A stretch of 64,000 nucleotides of DNA from UMGS1663 sp963621995 (GTDB lineage: Bacteria > Bacillota > Clostridia > TANB77 > CAG-508), in the NCBI GenBank assembly GCA_963621995.1, contig CAVFFZ010000002.1, positions 62,001-126,000 of the forward strand, read 5' to 3'. Below are positions 9,280 through 18,493 of this stretch, piece by piece. The position numbers were made by a program, and so were the translations under genes. The first letter of the stretch is position 1, and each line of letters starts with the position of its first letter. The notes beneath the pieces were generated by a model. It was not told the origin of the DNA, did not search any database, and saw only the letters and a list, made by a program, of their open reading frames with translations.

Positions 9280-10383
9280 ATGAAAATATTATATTTTACT
9301 AATATTCCATCACCATATAGAGTTGAGTTTTTTAACTTATTATCTGCAAATAATGAAGTAACAGTTTTATTTGATAAAATAGGAGAAAAAAAGGAAAAAA
9401 GAAACAAATTATGGTATGAAAGTAATAAATATAAATTTAGAGCAATTAATATACCTAAGTTTGGATTATTTAAATTAAATAAAGTCTTAAAAGAAAAGTA
9501 TGATATAGTTATAATAGGAACGTATGCAACACTAAATGGAGCTTTTTTAAACATTTTATTACGTATGAAAAAAATTAAATTTTTTATTAATGCAGATGGT
9601 GGTTTTGTACCTGAAAAAGAATCTTTTATGTCTAAGTTTTTAAAACACTATTTTCTATCAACAGCAGACTATTATCTAAGCACAGGAAAAGAAACAAATA
9701 AATATTTAACATACTATGGAGCAAAAAAAGAAAAAATATACATATATCCTTTTACATCACTACTTGAAAAAGATATATTGCAAGAGCCAATTACATATGA
9801 AGAAAAAATGAAAATTAGAAAAAATAGTAATTATAACTATGAAAGAATTTTTGTTAGTGTAGGAAGTTTTATTAAAAGAAAGGGATATGACTTATTCCTA
9901 GAATCAATAAAAAACGAAAAATTTGATAATACAGCTTTTTTAATAATTGGTGGAGGAGAAGAAAAGGAAAATTTACAGAATTATATAAACAATAACAATA
10001 TAAAGAATGTATTTTTAATTGACTTTTGTTCAAAAGAAGAAATATTGAATTATTACAAAATGTCTGATGTTTTCTTTTTTCCATCAAGGGAAGATATATG
10101 GGGGCTTGTTATAAATGAAGCTATGTCATGTGGATTGCCTATAATTTCTTCTAATAATGTAATAGCCTCAAAAGAACTATTGGAAGAAGAATATTTATAT
10201 AATTACAATGATACAAGCGCTTTAAGAAAATTGATACTAAAAATGAATGAGGAACAAAACGAAAAATTGTATGAAACTGGAAATAAAAATATAGAAAAAA
10301 TTAAAAATTATACTATTGAAAATACAGTAAAAATACATAACGAAATATTTGAAAAAGTAAAGAAAAAAGAAAAAAATAAGTAA
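9280..10383 (+). CDS. Family 4 glycosyltransferase
   Basis: A 367-residue GT-B enzyme. It begins ILYFTNIPSPYRVEFFNLL, the common start of GT4 enzymes of EPS clusters, and its donor domain carries FPSREDIWGLVINEAMSCG with the E-x7-E nucleotide-binding pair. FVSVGSFIKRKGYDLFLES marks the start of the second Rossmann domain. It starts 2 nt after the preceding GT4 gene and 16 nt before the following GT2 gene, so the three form one translational block. Donor and acceptor sugars cannot be assigned. Confidence 0.85.
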   Translation: MKILYFTNIPSPYRVEFFNLLSANNEVTVLFDKIGEKKEKRNKLWYESNKYKFRAINIPKFGLFKLNKVLKEKYDIVIIGTYATLNGAFLNILLRMKKIKFFINADGGFVPEKESFMSKFLKHYFLSTADYYLSTGKETNKYLTYYGAKKEKIYIYPFTSLLEKDILQEPITYEEKMKIRKNSNYNYERIFVSVGSFIKRKGYDLFLESIKNEKFDNTAFLIIGGGEEKENLQNYINNNNIKNVFLIDFCSKEEILNYYKMSDVFFFPSREDIWGLVINEAMSCGLPIISSNNVIASKELLEEEYLYNYNDTSALRKLILKMNEEQNEKLYETGNKNIEKIKNYTIENTVKIHNEIFEKVKKKEKNK

Positions 10384-10399
10384 ATTAAGAGGTTTAATA

Positions 10400-11164
10400 A
10401 TGAAAATATCAATAATAACAGCAACATATAATTCAGAGAAAACTCTAAAAGATACCTTAGAGTCTGTCCTAAGTCAAACTTATCAAGACTACGAGCATAT
10501 TATAATAGACGGAAAATCAAAAGATAATACAATGAAAATTGTAAAAGAATATGAAGAAAAATATAATGGAAAATTAAAATATATATCTGAAAAAGATACT
10601 GGTTTATATGATGCAATGAATAAAGGCATAAAAATGGCAACTGGAGATGTAATTGGAATACTTAATTCGGACGATAAATATGCAAATGAAAATGTATTAC
10701 AAATAATTGCAAATAAATTTAAAAAAACAAATTGCGATGGAACATATGCTAACTTAATATTTATGGACGAAGAAACAATGACTAAACCTAAAAGAATTTG
10801 GAAATCTCCTTGTGGCAAATTAGAAGATGGTTGGCATCCTGCTCATCCAACATTATACTTAAAAAGAGAAGTATATGATAAAATTGGATTATTTAATCTA
10901 AAATATAGAATTGTAGCAGACTACGATTTTATGATAAGAATGCTAAAGGATAAAACTATAAAATTAGAATATATAGATGAGTATATTGTATATATGCGAG
11001 TTGGCGGAGCTAGTACAGCAGGATTAAAAGGTTATATTAAAAATCTAAAGGAAGCACATCAAGCTCTTAAAGAAAACAATATAAAACATCCAATAATAGT
11101 AGATACAAAAAGAATAATTAAGACTTTAAAAGAAATGAAAATAAAAGATAAAAATAGTTTATAG
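10400..11164 (+). CDS. Family 2 glycosyltransferase (WcaA/colanic type)
   Basis: A 254-residue GT-A protein. It has SIITATYNSEKTLKDTLES at the N-terminus, HIIIDGKSKDNT, and the DxD-like GILNSDDKYA near residue 90. WHPAHPTLYLKREVYDKIG, followed by YRIVADYDFMIRML, is the usual acceptor-side region of this subgroup. It is the last gene of the first polysaccharide block; a promoter-like sequence and rfbD follow after 90 nt. Confidence 0.85.
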   Translation: MKISIITATYNSEKTLKDTLESVLSQTYQDYEHIIIDGKSKDNTMKIVKEYEEKYNGKLKYISEKDTGLYDAMNKGIKMATGDVIGILNSDDKYANENVLQIIANKFKKTNCDGTYANLIFMDEETMTKPKRIWKSPCGKLEDGWHPAHPTLYLKREVYDKIGLFNLKYRIVADYDFMIRMLKDKTIKLEYIDEYIVYMRVGGASTAGLKGYIKNLKEAHQALKENNIKHPIIVDTKRIIKTLKEMKIKDKNSL

Positions 11165-11187
11165 AATGCTTATATAACACAAAAAGC

Positions 11188-11216
11188 TTGACATATAGGC
11201 AGATAAGGTATATCTT
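11188..11216 (+). promoter_or_regulatory. Putative sigma-A promoter for rfbD
   Basis: TTGACA (11188-11193) is followed after 17 nt by TATCTT; a better -10, TATAAT, lies 22 nt away and is too far. The -35 is perfect and the -10 moderate. It would give a leader of about 30 nt to rfbD. Confidence 0.4.
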
Positions 11217-11254
11217 ATAATATATAAAATTGCAGAAAGGAAGGAAAAATCTTT

Positions 11255-12112
11255 ATGAAAATTTTAATTACAGGAGCTAATGGAATGTTGGCCAAAGCGG
11301 TAAGAGAAAGATTTAAGGAGCATGAACTAATCTTAACAGATGTAGTTGGAACAGAGCTTTCTTTAGACATTACAAACCTTAAAGAAGTAGAAGAATTTGT
11401 ACAACTAAAAAAGCCAGATATTATTATCAATTGTGCAGCTTATACTGCTGTTGATAAAGCAGAAATGGAGGAAGAGTTGGCAAGAAAAATTAATGCCAAT
11501 GGACCAAGAAATTTAGCAATTGCAGCAAGTAAAAACAATTGTAAGTTAGTTCACATTAGTACAGACTATGTTTTTGGAGGAGACTTATATTTAGAAGGAA
11601 CTTATAAAGAAAATGACCTAAAAGCACCAGTAACTGCATATGGAAGAACTAAATTAGCTGGAGAAGAAGCAATTGCAGAAAACATGAACAACTTTTATAT
11701 TTTTAGAACAGCATGGCTTTATGGAGATGGTAAAAATTTCGTAAGAACAATGCTTAAGTTTGGAAAAGAAAAAGATGAAGTACAGGTTGTTTGTGACCAA
11801 CATGGTAGCCCAACATATGCAGTAGATTTAGCAAATATTATCTATCAGGCATTAGAAAAAGAAATTCCTTATGGTATTTACCATACAACTAATTTAGGAT
11901 TTACAACATGGTATGAATTCACCAAAAAAATCTATGAATTAGCAGGAATTTCTTGCAAAGTAAATCCTGTGACTTCAGAGCAATTTGTTTGTGTTGCTAA
12001 AAGACCAGCAAATTCAAAACTTTCAAAAGATAAAATTTTAAACACAGAAATTTCTATTCCTTCATGGGAAAATGCCTTAGAAAGGTATTTAAAGGTAGAA
12101 AAAGAAATTTAA
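11255..12112 (+). CDS. rfbD: dTDP-4-dehydrorhamnose reductase
   Basis: A 285-residue short-chain dehydrogenase that reduces dTDP-4-keto-L-rhamnose to dTDP-L-rhamnose. It has the nucleotide loop ITGANGMLAKAV at the N-terminus, NCAAYTAVDKAE, HISTDYVFGG, and the catalytic YGRTKLAGE (Tyr-x3-Lys). Its length is typical of RfbD/RmlD. Start ATG 11255 follows AAGGAAGGA. The gene is followed by a strong terminator at 12137-12180, so it forms its own unit or ends the upstream one. rfbA and rfbB follow, but not adjacent. Confidence 0.93.
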   Translation: MKILITGANGMLAKAVRERFKEHELILTDVVGTELSLDITNLKEVEEFVQLKKPDIIINCAAYTAVDKAEMEEELARKINANGPRNLAIAASKNNCKLVHISTDYVFGGDLYLEGTYKENDLKAPVTAYGRTKLAGEEAIAENMNNFYIFRTAWLYGDGKNFVRTMLKFGKEKDEVQVVCDQHGSPTYAVDLANIIYQALEKEIPYGIYHTTNLGFTTWYEFTKKIYELAGISCKVNPVTSEQFVCVAKRPANSKLSKDKILNTEISIPSWENALERYLKVEKEI

Positions 12113-12136
12113 TTAAATAATTCTATCTGACCAACG

Positions 12137-12180
12137 AAAAATAGTGTGATTATTAATTTACTAATTACACTATTTTTTTA
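12137..12180 (+). terminator. Rho-independent terminator after rfbD
   Basis: AAAAATAGTGT (12137-12147) pairs with ACACTATTTTT (12167-12177), with further pairs inside, and the stem runs into seven T residues. It sits 24 nt after the rfbD stop. Confidence 0.85.
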
Positions 12181-12184
12181 GTGA

Positions 12185-12320
12185 GATAGGAAATTCCATA
12201 GAATATAAAAAGCTTTGCTAAACATTGCACACAAATTTTATTACATAAAACTTGGAGGCGAACAAAGACGAAGCATAAAAAATTTTCTAAAATGTCTAAA
12301 AATATTAATCATTCTTCTTT
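12185..12320 (+). repeat. Family 2 intergenic repeat, copy 1
   Basis: The region holds the conserved string AAACATTGCACACAAATTTT, an AAATTTTAT...ATAAAACTT hairpin, GGCGAACAAAGACGA, and a closing arm ending in ATTCTTCTTTT. The same order occurs at 30941-31096, and in reverse complement at 27495-27640 and partly at 36901-36968. It accounts for most of the 320-nt gap between rfbD and rfbA. No reading frame was found in it. Confidence 0.75.
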
Positions 12321-12369
12321 TATTCTATTCTATAAAATAGCAAAAGTTACATAAATTTAATCAGATATG

Positions 12370-12398
12370 TTGAAAAAAGCTATAAACAATGATATTAT
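12370..12398 (+). promoter_or_regulatory. Putative sigma-A promoter for rfbA
   Basis: TTGAAA (12370-12375), a 17-nt spacer, then TATTAT (12393-12398). It would give a leader of about 28 nt to ATG 12433. Confidence 0.6.
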
Positions 12399-12432
12399 AA
12401 GAACGACAAAATAATGTAAAGGAATGATAAAA

Positions 12433-13320
12433 ATGAAAAAAAGAAAAGGAATCATATTAGCAGGGGGAAGTGCAACAAGGCTATATCCATTAACACTTGC
12501 AATATCAAAACAAATTATGCCAGTGTATGATAAGCCAATGATTTATTATCCACTTGCTATACTTATGGAAGCAGGAATAAAAGATGTATTAATAATATCT
12601 ACACCAAGGGATATTGTTACATTTGAAGCATTACTTGGCGATGGTTCAAAATGGGGAATGCGTTTTGAGTATAAAATTCAAGAAAAACCAAGAGGACTTG
12701 CAGAAGCATTTTTGATAGGAGAGGAATTTATAGGAAAAGACGATGTAGCAATGATACTAGGAGATAATATGTTCTATGGTGAGCGTTTATCTAAAATATT
12801 AAAGAGAGCCAATAGCAGAGAAGAAGCAACTATATTTGGATATTTAGTAAAAGACCCTACAGCATATGGTGTTGTAGAAATAGATGAAGAAGGTAGAGCA
12901 ATATCAATAGAAGAAAAGCCTAGCATTCCAAAATCAAATTATGCTGTACCAGGGTTATATTTTTACCCTAATAATGTAGTTGAAATTGCAAAAAATGTAA
13001 AACCATCTGCAAGAGGTGAATTAGAAATAACATCTATTAACGAAGAATATATGAAACAAGGTAAGCTAAATGTAGAAAAACTAGGTAGAGGAACCACATG
13101 GTTTGATACAGGAACACATGATGCACTTTTAGAAACAGCAAGTTTTGTACAAACAATAGAAAAAAGACAAGGACTTCAAGTGTGTTCTCCAGATGAAATT
13201 GCATATTTAAATAAATGGATTTCAAAAGAGCAATTATTAGAGTTAGCAAAACCACTTGAAAAAACAGAATATGGAAAATACTTAAAAGACTTAGCAGAAA
13301 ATAAATTTATGGATAAATAA
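12433..13320 (+). CDS. rfbA: Glucose-1-phosphate thymidylyltransferase
   Basis: A 295-residue enzyme that makes dTDP-glucose from glucose-1-phosphate and dTTP, the first step to dTDP-rhamnose. It has the nucleotide-binding GIILAGGSATRLYPLT, ISKQIMPVYDKPMIYYPL, and AMILGDNMFYG. The frame also contains ATG 12424, but AAAGGA (12418-12423) abuts that codon; ATG 12433 has a spacing of 9 nt and is preferred. The product matches the family from its second residue. The next gene starts 18 nt downstream. Confidence 0.94.
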   Translation: MKKRKGIILAGGSATRLYPLTLAISKQIMPVYDKPMIYYPLAILMEAGIKDVLIISTPRDIVTFEALLGDGSKWGMRFEYKIQEKPRGLAEAFLIGEEFIGKDDVAMILGDNMFYGERLSKILKRANSREEATIFGYLVKDPTAYGVVEIDEEGRAISIEEKPSIPKSNYAVPGLYFYPNNVVEIAKNVKPSARGELEITSINEEYMKQGKLNVEKLGRGTTWFDTGTHDALLETASFVQTIEKRQGLQVCSPDEIAYLNKWISKEQLLELAKPLEKTEYGKYLKDLAENKFMDK

Positions 13321-13338
13321 TTTAAAAGGAGAAAACAA

Positions 13339-15219
13339 ATGATAATATTAAAATATATATTTTTATATTTTATTATATTATTAGGAAGTATATTTATTGC
13401 AGATAAATTAAAAGATAAAGTTCAAAACACTATAATAGCAGAGCTTATGTTTTCTATGCTGGGGCTATATATATTTGGAATATTAAATATTTTAAACATA
13501 GGAATATATTTAGTTGCATTAATTAATTTAGTATTAGGAATAATTACTATAATAAAGTACATAAAAAATAAGAATATAAAGCAATTGGAACAAATAATAT
13601 GCACTCCAGGAATGCTATTTTTTACTGCAATATATTTTATATTTACAATAGTAACTCTAAATAGAACAGCTATACATTGGGACCAATATTCATATTGGAG
13701 TTATGCAGCAAAAGATATGTATTATTCTGGAAAACTTAATATACAAAGTAATATAGGCTTTCAATATCCACCTGTACCTACAATTTTACAAGTGTATTTT
13801 ATGAAAATAATAGGAACATATTCTCAAGGAATAGAAATATTTGCAACGTGGATTTTAAGTTTTTCACTATTAATACCATTTTTTAATAAAACAAACAATA
13901 AAAAAATATGTAATATTGCAATAAGCATAATAATATTATGTATTCCAGCAATATTTAGTTTATTAATTTTTTATGAAAGTACATATCCAGACGTATTATT
14001 AGGTTTATTTATAGGCTATATATCAACGATGTATTTTTTAGAAAAAAATGAAAAAGTAAAAAAAATTATTATACCGCTTTCATTTTTTACAATAACTTTA
14101 ACAAAACCAACAGGATTTGTTATTGCAGGAATAATAGCTGTAACTTTCTTATTATATGAAATTATAAAAAATAAAATTAATATAACAAAAATTATAAAAG
14201 TAAAAAAGATACAAAAAATACTTGTGTGTATATTAATTGTAATATCAACGTATATGTCGTTTTATACTTATATAAATATTGCTACCAATTCAAATAATGA
14301 AATTGAAGTAGATAAAAACAATGAAAACATAGTAGAATATATAACAAATAGTATAATAACAACAATTTTTGGAATATCACAAAATGACTATAGTGCAGCA
14401 CAATCAAACGGAAATTTACTATATAAATTGCAAAAAACAACGGAAATAACTACCCCGACATATATTAGTGCACTTGGAGTTATATGTATATATATAATTA
14501 TATCGTTGTTTATATATAAATATAGTAAAGATGATAGAAACATACCAAAAAAAGATGTAAAAAATATGTATATATCTATATTTATTGGATTAATATTGTA
14601 TATATTATTTTTACAAGTAGCATATATTACAAAATTTTCTTCAGAAGAAATGATTAATCATGATGGTTTTGAAAGATATATAGGAACATATTTGGTAGGA
14701 ATATTATATTTTACAATATATGTAATATTAGAGAAATTTGAAGATAAGAAATTAAAAAACAATTTTCCATATATTATTGTAACAGTGATTATATTTGCAA
14801 TAACACCAATATATCAAATAGCAAATGCTACAGTAACATCTGGAATATATAATATAAGTAATGAAAGCTATTTAAGTAAATCGTATGAAAATGCAGAATT
14901 TATAAATCAACATGTTAATAATAACGACAAAATATTAGGAGTTTGCCAAAAAACAGATGTAGAAAGATTAGAAAATTTAATAATTAGATATTATGTATAT
15001 CCAATAAATTATAAAGCAATGGACAAAATAGACCAAAGCGAAGGTTCAATGGAGGACATAATTAAAAATTATAATTATATTTATATTGTATATTCAGATA
15101 GTTATTTGGAATATACAACAAAACAGTATTTAGATGAAGGAGAAACAATTAAAGAAAATACATTATACAAAGTAAATACTGAAAATCAAACAATAAAATT
15201 AGAAAAAATAAATGAGTAA
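13339..15219 (+). CDS. Polytopic GT-C-like glycosyltransferase
   Basis: A 626-residue membrane protein with about 12-13 hydrophobic spans. The first outer loop contains AIHWDQYSYWSYAAKDMYY, placed like the catalytic acidic loop of GT-C (PMT/ArnT-like) enzymes, and GFQYPPVPTILQVYFMKI follows, as in those families. The C-terminal 140 residues are probably extracytoplasmic. It may transfer a sugar from a polyprenyl phosphate outside the cell, perhaps supplied by the GT2 at 16371. It sits between rfbA and rfbB with short gaps, so it belongs to the same operon. Confidence 0.7.
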   Translation: MIILKYIFLYFIILLGSIFIADKLKDKVQNTIIAELMFSMLGLYIFGILNILNIGIYLVALINLVLGIITIIKYIKNKNIKQLEQIICTPGMLFFTAIYFIFTIVTLNRTAIHWDQYSYWSYAAKDMYYSGKLNIQSNIGFQYPPVPTILQVYFMKIIGTYSQGIEIFATWILSFSLLIPFFNKTNNKKICNIAISIIILCIPAIFSLLIFYESTYPDVLLGLFIGYISTMYFLEKNEKVKKIIIPLSFFTITLTKPTGFVIAGIIAVTFLLYEIIKNKINITKIIKVKKIQKILVCILIVISTYMSFYTYINIATNSNNEIEVDKNNENIVEYITNSIITTIFGISQNDYSAAQSNGNLLYKLQKTTEITTPTYISALGVICIYIIISLFIYKYSKDDRNIPKKDVKNMYISIFIGLILYILFLQVAYITKFSSEEMINHDGFERYIGTYLVGILYFTIYVILEKFEDKKLKNNFPYIIVTVIIFAITPIYQIANATVTSGIYNISNESYLSKSYENAEFINQHVNNNDKILGVCQKTDVERLENLIIRYYVYPINYKAMDKIDQSEGSMEDIIKNYNYIYIVYSDSYLEYTTKQYLDEGETIKENTLYKVNTENQTIKLEKINE

Positions 15220-15232
15220 AGGAGAATTTAAA

Positions 15233-16198
15233 ATGAAAAATATATTAGTAACAGGAGCTGCAGGTTTTATAGGAGCGAATTTTGCAGAGTATTTTGTAAA
15301 TAAATACCCAGAATATCATATTGTAGTAGTAGATAAATTAACATATGCAGGAAATATGGAAAATTTAAAAAATGTAATAGACAAAATAGATTTTGAACAA
15401 GCAGATATATGTGACTTTGAAAGAATGACAGAAATATTTGAAAAATATGATATAAATGGTGTAATTCATTTTGCAGCAGAAAGTCATGTAGACAACAGTA
15501 TAAAAACACCATTTATATTTACACAAACTAATGTATTAGGAACACATACATTATTAGAAGTTGCAAAAAGAAAATGGGGAGAAGGTTCACCAAATAAATT
15601 TATGCATATTTCAACAGATGAAGTATATGGAGCATTAGGAGACGAAGGATATTTTACAGAAACATCACCAATAAAACCAAGTAGTCCATATTCAGCATCT
15701 AAAGCAAGTTCAGATTTATTAGTAAAAGCATATCACGAAACATTCAAAATGAATGTAAATATTACAAATTGTTCAAACAATTACGGACCATATCAACATA
15801 ATGAAAAATTAATACCACATATGATTAAATTAGCATTAAACAATGAACCACTACCAGTGTATGGAACAGGTAAAAACATTAGAGATTGGTTATATGTAGA
15901 AGACCATTGTGAAGCAATAGATTTAGTATTCCATAAAGGAAGAAATGGCGAAAGATACAATATTGGTGGACACAACGAAAAACAAAATATAGAAATTGTT
16001 AAATTAATATTAAAACAATTGGGAAAACCAGAAACTCTAATTACATATGTAGAAGACAGAAAAGGGCATGACTGGCGTTATGCAATAGATCCTACAAAAA
16101 TAAGTACAGAACTTGGATGGCTTCCAAAAACAAAATTTGAAGATGGAATAGTAAAAACTATAGACTGGTATGTAAAACATCCAGAATACTTAAAATAA
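15233..16198 (+). CDS. rfbB: dTDP-glucose 4,6-dehydratase
   Basis: A 321-residue extended short-chain dehydrogenase that converts dTDP-glucose to dTDP-4-keto-6-deoxyglucose. It shows ILVTGAAGFIGANFAEYF, VDKLTYAGNMENL, HFAAESHVDNSI, the catalytic STDEVYGALGD, and YSASKASSDLL. The open frame has an earlier ATG at 15212, inside the end of the preceding gene, but the Shine-Dalgarno AAAGGAG (15217-15223) points to ATG 15233. A terminator follows at 16208. Confidence 0.94.
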   Translation: MKNILVTGAAGFIGANFAEYFVNKYPEYHIVVVDKLTYAGNMENLKNVIDKIDFEQADICDFERMTEIFEKYDINGVIHFAAESHVDNSIKTPFIFTQTNVLGTHTLLEVAKRKWGEGSPNKFMHISTDEVYGALGDEGYFTETSPIKPSSPYSASKASSDLLVKAYHETFKMNVNITNCSNNYGPYQHNEKLIPHMIKLALNNEPLPVYGTGKNIRDWLYVEDHCEAIDLVFHKGRNGERYNIGGHNEKQNIEIVKLILKQLGKPETLITYVEDRKGHDWRYAIDPTKISTELGWLPKTKFEDGIVKTIDWYVKHPEYLK

Positions 16199-16207
16199 AT
16201 ATGTTTT

Positions 16208-16243
16208 AAAAAGGCAAAATATAAATAAAATTTTGCTTTTTTT
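16208..16243 (+). terminator. Rho-independent terminator after rfbB
   Basis: AAAAAGGCAAAAT pairs with ATTTTGCTTTTTTT across a short loop and ends in a T run, 10 nt after the rfbB stop. Confidence 0.8.
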
Positions 16244-16244
16244 G

Positions 16245-16273
16245 TTGCATAAAATGGCAAAAAAATATATAAT
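16245..16273 (+). promoter_or_regulatory. Putative sigma-A promoter for the GT2 at 16371
   Basis: TTGCAT (16245-16250), 17 nt, TATAAT (16268-16273). The leader would be about 90 nt. Its 3' part holds GGAGGA followed by ATG AAA TAA just before the real ATG 16371, a two-codon frame at 16359-16367. Confidence 0.6.
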
Positions 16274-16370
16274 AATGCTAGTTTAAAAAAATAAATTTAT
16301 AGTATGTCTAACATGAAAACTTAATCTTTTCAAAATAGATTTATACCGTAATGGAGGAATGAAATAAAAA

Positions 16371-17315
16371 ATGAAGAAAATTAGTATAATTATACCAGCA
16401 TACAACGAAGAAGAATCACTACCAATGCTATACGAAAGATTAAAAAAATTAATGGATGAAATTAAAAATTATGAATTTGAAGTTTTATTTGTAAATGACG
16501 GAAGCAAAGATAAAACAATACAAATAATAAAAGAATTAAGAGAAAAAGATAACAGAATATGCTATGTAGATTTTTCTAGAAATTTTGGAAAAGAAATCGC
16601 TATGATAGCAGGACTAGACTATGCAGATGGAGACTGTGTTATATTTATGGATGCAGACCTTCAAGATCCACCAGAACTAATTCCAGAATTAATTAAATAC
16701 TGGGAAGAAGGCTATGATGACGTATATGCAAGAAGAAGTAGCAGAAAAGGCGAAACATGGCTTAAAAAATTTACTTCAAAAATGTACTATAGAGTACTTC
16801 AAAGTCTAACAAAAGTCCCTATTCAAAAAGACACAGGAGACTTTAGACTATTAGATAGAAGATGCGTAAATGCATTAAGAAAATTAAGAGAATCACAAAG
16901 ATGTTCAAAAAGTATGTTTAGCTGGATAGGCTACAACAAAAAAGAAGTTATGTACGACAGAGATCCACGTATTGCAGGTACTACAAAGTGGAATTATAAA
17001 AAACTAATAGACTTAGCAATAGATGGAATAACATCATTTACAACATCACCACTTAGAATTTCAACATATTTAAGTATACCAACATTTATGGTATTATTTA
17101 TATATGTTATTTATGTAATAGTAAAATGTATAGTTACATCAACATTTGTACAAGCATACCAAGCAATAATATTACTTATATTATTCTTCTCAGGAATACA
17201 AATTTTATTGTTTGGCATTATAGGAGAATATTTAGGAAGAATATTTAATGAAACTAAAAATAGACCTTTGTATTTTGTAAATGAGTATAATGGAATAAAA
17301 GAAACTAATGAATAA
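16371..17315 (+). CDS. Membrane-anchored polyprenyl-phosphate GT2 (GtrB/ArnC type)
   Basis: A 314-residue enzyme with a GT-A domain (SIIIPAYNEEESLPMLYERL; VLFVNDGSKDKT; VIFMDADLQDPPEL; DTGDFRLLDRR) and two C-terminal membrane helices (about 230-255 and 263-285). This is the layout of GtrB, ArnC and YkoT-like enzymes that load undecaprenyl phosphate with glucose or a related sugar. It has its own promoter and stands just downstream of rfbB, so it is the last gene of the glycan locus. It could feed the GT-C protein at 13339. Confidence 0.88.
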   Translation: MKKISIIIPAYNEEESLPMLYERLKKLMDEIKNYEFEVLFVNDGSKDKTIQIIKELREKDNRICYVDFSRNFGKEIAMIAGLDYADGDCVIFMDADLQDPPELIPELIKYWEEGYDDVYARRSSRKGETWLKKFTSKMYYRVLQSLTKVPIQKDTGDFRLLDRRCVNALRKLRESQRCSKSMFSWIGYNKKEVMYDRDPRIAGTTKWNYKKLIDLAIDGITSFTTSPLRISTYLSIPTFMVLFIYVIYVIVKCIVTSTFVQAYQAIILLILFFSGIQILLFGIIGEYLGRIFNETKNRPLYFVNEYNGIKETNE

Positions 17316-17330
17316 AATACCGTATACTAC

Positions 17331-17360
17331 TTGTTTTAATTTGTTAAAAAATGGTAGAAT
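17331..17360 (+). promoter_or_regulatory. Weak putative promoter for ruvB
   Basis: TTGTTT (17331-17336), an 18-nt spacer, then TAGAAT (17355-17360). No terminator is seen between the GT2 and ruvB, so read-through is possible. Confidence 0.35.
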
Positions 17361-17403
17361 AAATTAACTTTACTTGGGTACGAGAAAGGAAATTAATTTA
17401 AAA

Positions 17404-18414
17404 ATGGAAGAAGATAATAGACTAATTCGTCCAGAACTTGAAGATGTACAAGAGGAGAAAATGGAAAACACATTAAGACCTCAAAAATTAAAGGACTATA
17501 TAGGGCAAGATAAAGTAAAAGAAAATATGAAAATATATATAGAGGCTGCTAAAAAAAGAGGTGAGCCTCTTGATCATGTTTTATTATATGGCCCTCCTGG
17601 ACTTGGAAAAACTACACTTGCAAATATTATTTCAAATGAAATGAATTCAAATATAAAAATAACATCAGGACCTGCTATAGAAAAACCAGGAGATTTAGCA
17701 GCACTTTTAACAGGATTAAATGAATTTGATGTTTTATTTATAGATGAAATACATCGTTTAAACAAATCTGTAGAAGAAATATTATATCCAGCATTGGAAG
17801 ATTACACATTAGATATAATTATAGGCAAAGGACCAGAAGCAAAATCTATAAGAATAGATTTACCAAAGTTTACTTTAATAGGAGCAACAACAAGAGTAGG
17901 GTCACTTACAACACCTTTAAGAGATAGATTTGGAATAATACATAGATTAGAATTATATAGTATAGAAAACTTAAGCAAAATAGTAAAACGTTCAGCTGAA
18001 ATACTAAATATAAAAGTGGATGATATATCTTGCATGGAAATAGCAAGACGTTCTCGTGGAACACCAAGAATTGCAAATAGACTATTAAAAAGAGTAAGAG
18101 ATTATGCATTGGTAGTTGGAAATGGTTATATAGACTTAAAAATCACGAAATTAGCATTAAATCAATTGGAAATAGATGAATTGGGATTAGATGAAATAGA
18201 TAGAAAACTACTAGAAACTATGATTTTAACATATAAAGGAAGGCCTGTAGGAATAGATACACTTGCTACAACTATTGGAGAAGAAATAGAAACTGTAGAA
18301 GATGTATATGAACCATACCTAATTCAAATAGGGTTTATAGCAAGAACACCAAGAGGTAGAATACCACTTGAACCTGCATATAAACATATTGGTGTTAATT
18401 ACGAAAGTGACTAA
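17404..18414 (+). CDS. ruvB: Holliday junction branch migration ATPase RuvB
   Basis: A 336-residue AAA+ motor that drives branch migration with RuvA. It shows LRPQKLKDYIGQ, the Walker A LLYGPPGLGKTTLAN, the Walker B VLFIDEIHRLN, GATTRVGSLTTPLRDRFG, the arginine-finger region RRSRGTPRIANRLLKRVRD, and a C-terminal winged helix ending ARTPRGR. A TTG at 17374 extends the frame, but GAAAGGA at 17384-17390 fits ATG 17404. ruvA and ruvC are not nearby. Confidence 0.95.
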   Translation: MEEDNRLIRPELEDVQEEKMENTLRPQKLKDYIGQDKVKENMKIYIEAAKKRGEPLDHVLLYGPPGLGKTTLANIISNEMNSNIKITSGPAIEKPGDLAALLTGLNEFDVLFIDEIHRLNKSVEEILYPALEDYTLDIIIGKGPEAKSIRIDLPKFTLIGATTRVGSLTTPLRDRFGIIHRLELYSIENLSKIVKRSAEILNIKVDDISCMEIARRSRGTPRIANRLLKRVRDYALVVGNGYIDLKITKLALNQLEIDELGLDEIDRKLLETMILTYKGRPVGIDTLATTIGEEIETVEDVYEPYLIQIGFIARTPRGRIPLEPAYKHIGVNYESD

Positions 18415-18493
18415 AAAATTATAGGACTAATTTAAAAAGAATGAATTTTCATAACTTTGTGCATTTTTAGGCAGAGTTAGAAAGGAATAAAAT

